Assembly (NCBI GenBank): GCA_016188575.1
Contig: JACPHN010000272.1
Coordinates: 1 to 5,846 of the forward strand
Direction of reading: 5' to 3'
Length of the DNA stretch: 5,846 bases
Source: Candidatus Schekmanbacteria bacterium
GTDB taxonomy: Bacteria; CSSED10-310; JACPHN01
The position numbers and the translations under genes were made by a program. Position 1 is the first letter of the stretch. Each line of letters begins with the position of its first letter. Positions 1 to 5,706 of this stretch are shown one piece after another. Under the pieces are notes generated by a model. It saw nothing but the letters and a program-made list of their open reading frames with translations, ran no database searches and was not told the DNA's origin.

Positions 1-381
1 GAGGGCATCGAGATGAGCACGGAGGTGTTGGAAAAATGGGCGACGCCGGAGCTGGCGAAAGCCTGCGCGGAGCTGGAGCGGCTGGCGGCGAGCCCCGAGC
101 TGCGCCGGCAGTACGAGGGCCGCATCGACTGGCTCCGGGACTACATCACCGACATGGAGGGCTCGTTCCAGGACGGTCTGGAGAAAGGCCGGGAAGAGGG
201 TCTGGAGAAGGGCCTGGAGAAGGGTCTGGAGAAGGGTCTGGAGAAAGGCCGGGATGAAGGGCAGCAGCGGGAGCGAACCTTGCTGGTGCGGTCGATGGTT
301 TCCCACGGGCTGACCGTCGAGCAGATCTGCGAGCTGACGGGCATGGCCGCCGCGGACGTGCGGCGGGCGCTCGAATCGTAA
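1..381 (+). CDS. Rpn/PD-(D/E)XK-type nuclease-transposase, C-terminal part (5' end outside window)
   Basis: The reading frame is open to the left edge: codons from base 1 are in frame before the first ATG at 13, so this is most likely the end of a longer gene. It stops at TAA 379-381. Numbered from the ATG at 13, the visible part has a helical acidic region (about residues 10-50), a low-complexity coiled segment built on Gly-Leu-Glu-Lys units (55-82), and a short helix-turn-helix-like end, with GLTVEQICELTGM at about 99-111 followed by ADVRRAL. This tail arrangement is characteristic of the Rpn family of recombination-promoting nucleases/putative transposases (PDDEXK_2 group). Those proteins are usually near 300 residues, with the nuclease core upstream. 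The catalytic part is not visible here, so activity cannot be judged. The family assignment rests on the tail alone. An independent small protein starting at ATG 13 is possible but less likely, and no Shine-Dalgarno sequence can be checked within the 12 bases upstream. Confidence 0.72.
   Translation, partial: EGIEMSTEVLEKWATPELAKACAELERLAASPELRRQYEGRIDWLRDYITDMEGSFQDGLEKGREEGLEKGLEKGLEKGLEKGRDEGQQRERTLLVRSMVSHGLTVEQICELTGMAAADVRRALES
175..258 (+). repeat. 12-bp tandem repeat inside the transposase tail (7 units)
   Basis: Seven consecutive 12-bp units follow the pattern GGTCTGGAGAAG. The units at 199, 211, 223 and 235 are nearly identical; those at 187 and 247 are diverged (GGCCGGGAAGAG and GGCCGGGATGAA). 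They encode Gly-Leu-Glu-Lys or Gly-Arg-Glu/Asp-Glu, giving a charged helical linker. The repeat is in frame, so gain or loss of a unit would not disrupt the gene. Such linkers are usual in Rpn-type proteins. Confidence 0.9.
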
Positions 382-383
382 GC

Positions 384-403
384 CGGCGCGGCGCCGTGCG
401 CCG
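384..403. other. GC-only hairpin just after the transposase stop
   Basis: CGGCGC (384-389) pairs with GCGCCG (398-403) around an 8-base GC-rich loop, three bases after the TAA. It may slow polymerase at the end of the upstream gene, but no T-run follows, so it does not meet the pattern of an intrinsic terminator. It may be chance in such GC-rich DNA. Confidence 0.25.
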
Positions 404-449
404 TCGGGGCGGCGCGTCGTTACGGCCGTGCTCACGGCACCGCGGGCAC

Positions 450-598
450 ATCGGCCGCGGCCGGCTCACCCCCGAGGTCGACGGCGCGACCCGCATGACG
501 GAGCGCATCGAGCGCAGCACGAGCCAAACCACGCACTACGGATGGGACGCCTTCGGGCGGCTGACCCGGGCCACGGGTCCGGGTGTAGCGCAGAGCTA
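450..598 (+). pseudogene. RHS/YD-repeat protein remnant
   Basis: The frame that opens at GTG 396 encodes, from about 460, one recognisable YD-repeat unit: GATRMTERIERS, then TTHYGWDAFGRLTRATGPG. The pattern (x-T-x-Y-x-W/Y-D-A-x-G-R-L-x-R-x-T) is the hallmark of RHS/YD repeats, which form the shell that encapsulates polymorphic toxins. Only about 40 residues look like RHS. The Arg-rich stretch before them (396-455) is not recognisable. The frame ends at TGA 645-647 with no RHS core end motif (DPxGxxxG). A real RHS protein has over a thousand residues, so this is a scrap left after deletion or insertion next to the transposase. It lies immediately before a domain resembling an RHS tip, which supports a common origin. 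A single inserted base between 589 and 644 would account for the present frame break between the two. Confidence 0.6.
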
Positions 599-825
599 TC
601 CCACTGCCGGGGCGATATCTTGCCGGACTATTCTTCACCGGCGATGACCATCCATTCGAATCAGGGTCCTCGTACGCGGCCCCCGACCTCTTACCGAATA
701 GGGAGGAGTCGGCGAGCTCACGAGCGTCGACGAGCTCCGACCCTCTGTCGCACCGTCTCAATCCAGGTCGTAAGGGAGCCGTCCCTCGTCCCGATGCCCT
801 TTCCCTACTTCCCGAGTCAGCCAGC

Positions 826-1032
826 TTGGATGACTGTGCGGACAAGGACTTCACCTGCACGACGAAATGTGCGGTGGAAGGGACGGAGCCGCACTGTACA
901 GGATGGATATTCGGGGCGGGACGGCACGCCAACAAGGTAATGGCTTGTAAGGAGGCCAAGAAAGATGCCAGCTCAAGAGCTCCGAGAGGATGCAAGGCAA
1001 ACCCCTGTCGACCGTGCGAGCACACGAAGTAG
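826..1032 (+). CDS. Cysteine-rich C-terminal tip domain of an RHS-type polymorphic toxin (orphan or displaced)
   Basis: The 68 residues from TTG 826 to TAG 1030-1032 contain eight cysteines (4, 11, 15, 24, 41, 56, 61, 64). A central block reads CTGWIFGAGRH, then ACKEAKKDA, RAPRGC and a Cys-x2-Cys end. From memory this pattern (C-x-G-x5-G-x-[GH], a Cys-Lys-x-Ala-Lys helix, a PRGC turn and a Cys-rich terminus) occurs as the extreme C-terminus of RHS and other large secreted proteins in myxobacteria and proteobacteria; no database check was possible. The role would be a delivered toxin or tip, but no catalytic residues can be assigned and no mechanism is claimed. The same frame is open back to 589 without an ATG, and no Shine-Dalgarno sequence precedes TTG 826, so the domain was probably the end of a longer protein and may not be translated alone now. 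It is followed, with overlap, by a candidate immunity gene. GC is about 57% in line 841-900, below the kinase gene. Confidence 0.55.
   Translation: MDDCADKDFTCTTKCAVEGTEPHCTGWIFGAGRHANKVMACKEAKKDASSRAPRGCKANPCRPCEHTK
948..955 (+). promoter_or_regulatory. Shine-Dalgarno sequence for the candidate immunity gene
   Basis: TAAGGAGG is a full match to the anti-Shine-Dalgarno core. It lies 9 bases before ATG 965 and is the strongest such site on the plus strand here. It is made by the Cys-Lys-Glu-Ala codons of the tip domain, so it may be an accident of that coding sequence rather than a selected site. Confidence 0.5.
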
Positions 1033-1432
1033 AATCGGCAGATCGGCTGGCCGCCCAGGGGCAAGCGATATCGACTACCGCTTTGTAAGGAGAGCTTTTG
1101 CCGTTGTCACGACCATCGAATTGGTAGTAGAAATGGCCGGCGAAGAAACATCAGTTAGACTTGATGTGATGCAGGATCTTGCGAACGAGAACCGTTTCAA
1201 AGCCTCGCTACTTCGCCAGGAGATGTTTACGATACAGCCGTCGTTCCCATCTTCGGAAGACGGCCAACCGCTTCACCCGCCTTGTTGCGAAGCAGTTTGG
1301 GTGGAGGCTCACTGGACGACTGGTGATGAGGAATTCGAGCTGGAATCACCCGACGTCGCGAGAGCCGTTCGGCACGTCATGAGTGAATTTGCCAGACATC
1401 CAGGTTTCGCCCATTCGGTCGAGGCGCAATGA
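965..1432 (+). CDS. Candidate immunity protein for the adjacent toxin tip; small acidic soluble protein
   Basis: From ATG 965 the frame gives 155 residues and stops at TGA 1430-1432. Residues from about 45 onward look like a real folded protein: alternating hydrophobic strands (AFAVVTTIELVVEMAG), an acidic helix (VRLDVMQDLANENRF), aromatic-rich strands (EMFTIQPSF, EAVWVEAHW) and an acidic C-terminus (EEFELESPDVARAV). There is no signal peptide or membrane segment, so it should be cytosolic. Placement directly downstream of an RHS-type tip, small size and acidity fit an immunity protein that neutralises the toxin; I do not recognise a named family. The start is uncertain. ATG 965 has an excellent Shine-Dalgarno sequence but lies within the tip gene, overlapping it by 68 bases, and residues 1-40 are simply that sequence read in another frame. 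The only other in-frame starts are TTG 1121 and ATG 1133, which would remove the first strand. A GTA codon at 1085 sits where a GTG might once have been. GC is about 54% over 1081-1380. Confidence 0.6.
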   Translation: MPAQELREDARQTPVDRASTRSRIGRSAGRPGASDIDYRFVRRAFAVVTTIELVVEMAGEETSVRLDVMQDLANENRFKASLLRQEMFTIQPSFPSSEDGQPLHPPCCEAVWVEAHWTTGDEEFELESPDVARAVRHVMSEFARHPGFAHSVEAQ

Positions 1433-1704
1433 ACGAGATGACCGTGAGCCGCAGGTCTGCTGGACACACGCAACTCGTCGGTTACTCACCAACAGTTCCA
1501 GGGCAGAGTGGATACGGGCCATCTCCCGGGAGGGGCTGCTTGATCCGAGAGATGTTGAGAACAAGCGGTTTTCCTGCCTGTCCGGCAATGTGCGGTCGGT
1601 CCGGCGCGCGAAGTAGGCTCCCCTCTTCGACGCCGCAGCCAGCGCGTCTGAAATACCGCCCCCTGGAAGAGGGTCGGGGTGGTGGGCGGGAGATCTGTGC
1701 CTGA
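1433..1704. other. Intergenic stretch with doubtful ORF fragments
   Basis: This is the gap between the immunity candidate and the convergent kinase gene. One frame starts at ATG 1429, overlapping the preceding TGA as ATGA, and runs 91 codons to 1704. It is rich in Gly, Pro, Ser and Arg and looks non-coding. Another frame (ATG 1383 to stop 1614-1616, 77 codons) looks more protein-like from about 1455, with AEWIRAISREGLLDPRDVEN, and may be the end of a broken gene. I recognise neither. An inverted repeat (CCGCCC near 1656, GGGCGG near 1684) has a 22-base loop and no T-run, so no convincing terminator separates the convergent genes. The 10-bp palindrome CCTGATCAGG (1700-1709) spans the kinase stop codon. 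Confidence 0.4.
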
Positions 1705-4700
1705 TCAGGAGTCCCCGCTCGCGGGTTCCAGACCGGGCAGCGCATCGGACGCCGCTTGCGGCAACTTCCCGGCGCGTGCCAGCCGCTCCTGCAGCAAGCG
1801 CGGCAGGCTCGCGAGCAACTCGCCGCGGAAAAGCTCCTCGCGGCCTCCCGCCTCATAGGCGCTGCGCGCCGCCGACAGCGCCGCGATCGCGCCGCGCAAA
1901 GCGCACTCGGGAGGCCGGCGCAACTGCCGCGCGATGCGCTTGGCCGTCAGCCACTTGCGCTCGGTCGGTTGCTGTCGCGCCAACGCCAGATGGGCCTGCT
2001 CGCAGCTACACAGCCCGAGCTCCAGCATCGCGCCGATCTTGCGGAGCTTTCGTTCCGCTCCTTCCAGGTCGGCTTCCGCAGCGCCGAAGCGACCGAGCCG
2101 CCGGAGCAGGCGCGCGCGGGACCGCAGCGCCGCAGCGTGCTCGACACCGGCCAGGCGGTGGCCCGCCCGGAGTGCGCGGATCGCCAGATCAAGTTGCGCC
2201 AGCGCCTTCGCCGGGTGCCCGCACGTCTCGTAAAGCGCTCCGAGGTCGGCGAGCGTCTCGCCTTCTTCCTCTCCGAGGCGCAGCCGCCGCCGCAGCTCCA
2301 GGCAAGACTCCAGCGCCGCCCGGGCCTCCTCCAGCTTTCCCTGACGCGCGCGGATGTTTCCGAGCTCGGAAAGCGCCGCCGCCTGGTAGCGCTCGTTTTC
2401 CGCCGCGCGGTGAAGCTGCAGCGCCTGGTTGGCGAGGTCCAGCGCCTCGTCGAGGCGGCCCTGCGCGCGCCGGATCGAGGCGAGCTGAATGAGGCCGACT
2501 CCTTGGGCCGGCCGATCGCCGATCGCCGAGGTGATCGCCAAGGACTGCTCGGCCAGCCGCGCGGCATCGTCGACCCAACCCTGGAGGTAGCGCACGGCGG
2601 CGAGGTTTCCGAGCGTGATGCCTTCGGGTCGGCGCTGCCCCATCTGGCGCTGCAGCGCCACGGCGTTTTCGTACAGCTCCACGGCCTTGGTCAGGCGCCC
2701 GCGGTCGTGCTGCAAACTGGCGAAGTTGGCGAGCGTCGTGCCTTCGGTCTGCTCGTCCACCGCGCTCTTGTGGCTGGCCAGCGCGCGCCGGTAGAGGCGT
2801 TGCGCCTTCTCGAGCTGGCCGCGTTCATGCGCGAGTGTGGCGACGTTGGCCAGCGTCAATCCTTCCAGGCGCGCATCGCCACGCGCGTGGAGCATGCGCA
2901 GCGCCTCCCGGAAAAACTGCTCTGCCCCGTCGTAGTCCCCACAGAGCTGTAGCACCACGGCAAGCACTCTCACCGCCGATGCGGTCAGGCGGTCGTCCCC
3001 GAGCGCGCGCGCCTGATCGAGCCCGAGCGCCGCCTCGGCCCGCGCGTCCTGCAGCCGCCCCAGGGGACGCAGAACGCTCAGCGCCAGCTCGGCGTGCGCC
3101 GCGACGCTCGCCGCAGTTGGCCCGCGCCCAAGCCGCATGTAGGCGCGATAGTGCGCCTCCGCGTCCGTCACGGCGAAGCTCGCCACGTCCAGGCGCGCCG
3201 CGCGCAGGTAGCACGCCCGCGCTTCGTTCAGCTCGCCGGCCAGCTCCCAGTGGCGCGCGAGCACCCCGGCACGCTCGCTCTCGTCGTCCGCGCGCTGCGC
3301 CGACAGATGCCTCGCCAGCGCCGCGTGCCAGGCCCGCCGTTCCGGCAAGGGAATGCGCGAGTATGCGGTCTCGCGCAACTGGTCGTGGCAGAAGCAAAGC
3401 TGCTCGCCCGACCCGATGTCGGCAATGCGCCGCTGCACCAGACATTCGACGGCGCCATCCAACTCCTCGCCGCGCCCTGCCAGGAGCGCGCGAAGCCAGG
3501 CAAGCGGCGCCTCCCGGCCACAAACCGCGAGTGCGTTCAACAGTCTTCGCGCCTCCTTGGGAACCGCCGACAGTCGCCACTCGAGCAAGTGGTCGAGCGA
3601 CGCAGGCAGCGGCGTGGCATCCAGACCCTGCGCGTTCGGGCTTACCGCGATCGTTTCCGCGAACTGCCAGGCGCCGGCCTCGTCCCGCCACAGAAACGCC
3701 TGCTCCACGCCCGACCGCACGTACTCCACCAGGCACAGAGGGTTGCCCTCGGATAGCCGATAGATCGATTCCACGAGCCTGCGGGGCAACTGCCGTGAGG
3801 CCAGCATGTCGCAGAGAATGTCCGCGACCGCGCTCCGTTCCAGCGCGCCGAGCTCGATGCGAGCCTGCCCCGGCGCCCGGGCGAACGCCGCGAAGCTCGG
3901 GCCGGCCTCTGCTGTGCGGTAGGTGCCGACGATCAGGACGCAATGTCGGGCCAGCGCGTCGCGGCGAGTCAGGAACTCCAGAAATTCCACACTGAGCTCA
4001 TCTGCCCACTGCAGGTCGTCAATGATGATGAGCAGCGGGCGAGCGCGCGCGAGCGCGGCCAAGACTTCGAGCAATGCCCCGAACAAGCGCAGGCGCTCAG
4101 CCTCTGCGGGCAAGGGCACGACTTCCTCGGGCTCGTCCTCGCGGTCGACCAATCCGGCCAGCACCGGCAGGTAGCGCGCGAGGATGGGCCCCCGATAGCC
4201 CAGGAGCTGCGCGGCGTACATCCTCCCGCCTTCCAGGCACAGATCGGCGATGCGCTGCGCCGGGCCGCGAAACGCGCCAAGCGACGTGCGCGCTCCATCG
4301 AGGCACTGGCCGGACAGCACGAGCGTTCCCCGGTGCGCCAGCGCCTGTCCGAAGTCCATGACCATCCGCGTCTTGCCCGTGCCGGCGGCGCCGCCGACGA
4401 GCACGACCCTCCCGGCGCCTCGGGCATGCGCATCCGCGTGATCCAGCAGCGCCCGGGCTTCGGCCTGCCGGCCGATCAACCGCGAGCGATAGACGTAGGG
4501 ATGCGCGACGTGGCTGGCCGCCCAAACCCCCTTCTTGGCCCCCAGCCGCGCGAGCTCGCCGGCAACGAGATCCGCAAAGCCGATGCGCTGGCTGGGTTCG
4601 CGCGCGAGAAGGTTCAGGATCAATCGTTCGAGGCCCGGCGGAAAGTCGTCGACGATCGCAGACGGCGCCGGCGGATCGGCCTCGAGCTTGGCGGTCGTCA

Positions 4701-5574
4701 CCGCGAGCACAGTCGGCCCCGGGAACGGCGGCGTGCCCGTAAAGATCTCGTACATCACGATGCCCAGCGAATAGAGGTCCGTGCGGGCATCGATAACCTC
4801 GTCGCGGATCTGCTCGGGAGACACATACCAGGCGCTGCCCTCCAGGGTCTGCCGGATGCGCAAGATGTCGCGCCCGAGGCGCTCGCAGCCGAAGATGCCG
4901 AGGCCGAAGTCGACGAGCACTGGAGTTTCGTGCGCCGTCAACAAGATGTTGTCGGGCTTGACGTCGCCATGCACGATGCCGAGGCCATGCAGGTAAGCGA
5001 GCACGCGGCAGACGCGACGCAGAATGGTCAGCAGCGTGCGATAGGTTTCCGGAGGTGTCCGCATCGAAAACGCCAGCGCCTCGTCCTCGCTCCAGTCGAG
5101 TCCGAGCGCCCGGCAGTGCTGCCGCAGGGTCTGTCCTGGCACGAGCTCCATGGCGAACCACGGAATTCCTTCGGTGATCCCCTGGTCCACCACCCGCACG
5201 ACGCCGGGATGGCGAACCCGGGCGAGAGCGCGAATTTCCTGGCGCAGGTTTTCAAGGTGGCTCGCGGCGACCGCGGTGACGGCCTTGATCGCCGCGAGCT
5301 CGCCGGTTTGCGCGTGGCGGCCCTGGAAAACCACGCCCATGCCGCCGCGTCCGACGACCTGCTCGATGAGGTAGGGGCCGAGGCGCTCGGGAACGGCAGG
5401 TGAGCGCGAAGCTTCAGCAGACTCGGAAGACTCAGAAGGAGGTGACGGATGGCGGTCGGCGGCGGCCAAGGGCTCCTCGCAAAGGTGTCGTTGCGCTCTC
5501 TGGCGGCGCTCGGGGCGCTGCTTCAGGCCGAGTATACCAGGTTGGCGGCGGCCCGTCAGCGCCGGGCGCGCCAC
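1705..5574 (-). CDS. Multidomain Ser/Thr protein kinase - AAA/STAND ATPase - TPR protein (PknK-like)
   Basis: As read from GTG 5574 this is a 1,289-residue cytosolic signalling protein with no membrane segment. Kinase domain (about residues 66-340): glycine loop GRGGMGVV 75-82, catalytic Lys97 in AAIK, helix-C Glu113, catalytic loop HGDVKPDN 202-209 (Asp204, Asn209), DFG 222-224, SPEQ 252-255. All catalytic residues are present, so it should be active. HGD replaces HRD, a variant common in bacterial PknK-like kinases. ATPase domain (about 365-620): Walker A GGAAGTGKT 394-402, Walker B LIIIDD 515-520 followed by LQWAD, then GTYR 550-553 and GNPL 610-613. This is the arrangement of MalT/PknK-type ATPases. 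C-terminal half: TPR array (about 780-1200), then a helical tail. No DNA-binding, GAF or histidine kinase domain is visible. Known relatives couple ligand or partner sensing by TPR/ATPase modules to phosphorylation; the substrate is unknown. Residues 1-35 are Arg/Pro-rich and contain promoter-like DNA, so TTG 5469 (1,254 residues) is the likelier start. The gene stands alone, converging on the toxin locus; sampled lines are 70-75% GC. Confidence 0.93.
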   Translation of the reverse strand: MARPALTGRRQPGILGLKQRPERRQRAQRHLCEEPLAAADRHPSPPSESSESAEASRSPAVPERLGPYLIEQVVGRGGMGVVFQGRHAQTGELAAIKAVTAVAASHLENLRQEIRALARVRHPGVVRVVDQGITEGIPWFAMELVPGQTLRQHCRALGLDWSEDEALAFSMRTPPETYRTLLTILRRVCRVLAYLHGLGIVHGDVKPDNILLTAHETPVLVDFGLGIFGCERLGRDILRIRQTLEGSAWYVSPEQIRDEVIDARTDLYSLGIVMYEIFTGTPPFPGPTVLAVTTAKLEADPPAPSAIVDDFPPGLERLILNLLAREPSQRIGFADLVAGELARLGAKKGVWAASHVAHPYVYRSRLIGRQAEARALLDHADAHARGAGRVVLVGGAAGTGKTRMVMDFGQALAHRGTLVLSGQCLDGARTSLGAFRGPAQRIADLCLEGGRMYAAQLLGYRGPILARYLPVLAGLVDREDEPEEVVPLPAEAERLRLFGALLEVLAALARARPLLIIIDDLQWADELSVEFLEFLTRRDALARHCVLIVGTYRTAEAGPSFAAFARAPGQARIELGALERSAVADILCDMLASRQLPRRLVESIYRLSEGNPLCLVEYVRSGVEQAFLWRDEAGAWQFAETIAVSPNAQGLDATPLPASLDHLLEWRLSAVPKEARRLLNALAVCGREAPLAWLRALLAGRGEELDGAVECLVQRRIADIGSGEQLCFCHDQLRETAYSRIPLPERRAWHAALARHLSAQRADDESERAGVLARHWELAGELNEARACYLRAARLDVASFAVTDAEAHYRAYMRLGRGPTAASVAAHAELALSVLRPLGRLQDARAEAALGLDQARALGDDRLTASAVRVLAVVLQLCGDYDGAEQFFREALRMLHARGDARLEGLTLANVATLAHERGQLEKAQRLYRRALASHKSAVDEQTEGTTLANFASLQHDRGRLTKAVELYENAVALQRQMGQRRPEGITLGNLAAVRYLQGWVDDAARLAEQSLAITSAIGDRPAQGVGLIQLASIRRAQGRLDEALDLANQALQLHRAAENERYQAAALSELGNIRARQGKLEEARAALESCLELRRRLRLGEEEGETLADLGALYETCGHPAKALAQLDLAIRALRAGHRLAGVEHAAALRSRARLLRRLGRFGAAEADLEGAERKLRKIGAMLELGLCSCEQAHLALARQQPTERKWLTAKRIARQLRRPPECALRGAIAALSAARSAYEAGGREELFRGELLASLPRLLQERLARAGKLPQAASDALPGLEPASGDS
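2146..2985 (-). repeat. TPR array of the kinase: seven repeats with 40-residue period
   Basis: Residues 864-1143 of the kinase protein repeat exactly every 40 residues. The boxes EGLTLAN 904, EGTTLAN 944, EGITLGN 984, QGVGLIQ 1024, QAAALSE 1064 and EGETLAD 1104 mark successive units, each followed by a Gly (919, 959, 999 and so on) and a second helix such as LEKAQRLYRRAL. This is the longer TPR type seen in kinesin-light-chain-like and NB-ARC-linked arrays (42 is also common), a protein-binding superhelix. An eighth, slightly longer unit follows (about 1144-1185), and more diverged units probably precede 864. Confidence 0.85.
5469..5478 (-). promoter_or_regulatory. Likely true translation start of the kinase: GAGGAG and TTG
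   Basis: On the minus strand GAGGAG (5473-5478) precedes an in-frame TTG (5467-5469, Leu36 of the long form) by three bases. That is closer than ideal, but it is the only Shine-Dalgarno match before the kinase domain. No comparable site precedes GTG 5574. Starting here gives 1,254 residues, drops an Arg/Pro-rich leader that resembles nothing, and leaves a short Ser/Pro-rich lead-in to the kinase domain. Confidence 0.5.
5531..5559 (-). promoter_or_regulatory. Sigma70-like promoter for the kinase gene
   Basis: On the minus strand, -35 CTGACG (5554-5559, 4/6 to TTGACA), a 17-base spacer, and -10 TATACT (5531-5536, 5/6 to TATAAT) with an extended TGG element directly upstream. Transcription would begin near 5524, inside the long ORF and about 55 bases before TTG 5469. 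Such AT-rich DNA is conspicuous in a gene of over 70% GC. Confidence 0.5.
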
Positions 5575-5653
5575 CTGAATCTGCCTGGCAACAGGTGCTT
5601 TCCGGCGACCCGCGGCTCGCGGAGCTCATCCCTTCGTCAGCCGGTCCGAAACC

Positions 5654-5669
5654 CCGCCCTTCAGGGCGG
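5654..5669. repeat. Hairpin 1: 6-bp stem with TTCA loop
   Basis: CCGCCC (5654-5659), TTCA loop (5660-5663), GGGCGG (5664-5669). It is followed within 10 bases by a larger hairpin with the complementary loop. Short GC-rich hairpins with TTCA-type loops are typical of IS200/IS605 element ends, but the sequence alone does not prove that origin. Confidence 0.6.
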
Positions 5670-5678
5670 AATCGCCGC

Positions 5679-5706
5679 GGAACCCCGGCCTGAAGGCCGG
5701 GGTTCC
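5679..5706. repeat. Hairpin 2: perfect 12-bp stem with TGAA/TTCA loop
   Basis: GGAACCCCGGCC (5679-5690) pairs perfectly with GGCCGGGGTTCC (5695-5706) around TGAA (TTCA on the minus strand). This is the most stable simple hairpin in the window. It resembles hairpin 1 in inverted orientation: both read AACCCCGSCC-TTCA on opposite strands. It could be an IS200/IS605-type end, part of a structured RNA, a REP-like element, or an upstream boundary or terminator. There is no T-run on either side for a standard terminator. Confidence 0.7.

Noticed and set aside
175-258. Possible CRISPR array
   Set aside because: The 12-bp units are contiguous, have no spacers, and are in frame within a coding sequence.
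428-940. Plus-strand 170-codon ORF across the RHS scrap and tip
   Set aside because: Arg/Pro/His-rich composition; it reads through the YD repeat and the cysteine tip in the wrong frame, so it is a shadow.
432-1064. Minus-strand 210-codon ORF
   Set aside because: Antisense to the YD and tip frames, with no recognisable domain and no Shine-Dalgarno support.
1656-1689. Bidirectional terminator between the convergent genes
   Set aside because: CCGCCC/GGGCGG has a 22-base loop and no T-run on either strand.
1700-1709. Palindrome CCTGATCAGG as an operator or attachment site
   Set aside because: A single 10-bp palindrome at a stop codon, with no partner copy in the window.
1756-2952. Long plus-strand ORFs opposite the kinase gene (also 2835-3995 and 3943-5403)
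   Set aside because: Antisense shadows of a high-GC gene; Arg/Ala/Gln-rich, with no domain, whereas the minus frame carries unambiguous kinase, ATPase and TPR motifs.
5400-5693. Plus-strand 97-codon ORF and minus-strand ORFs 5432-5629 and 5626-5811
   Set aside because: They overlap the kinase 5' end or the hairpins, are low-complexity, and have no family resemblance.
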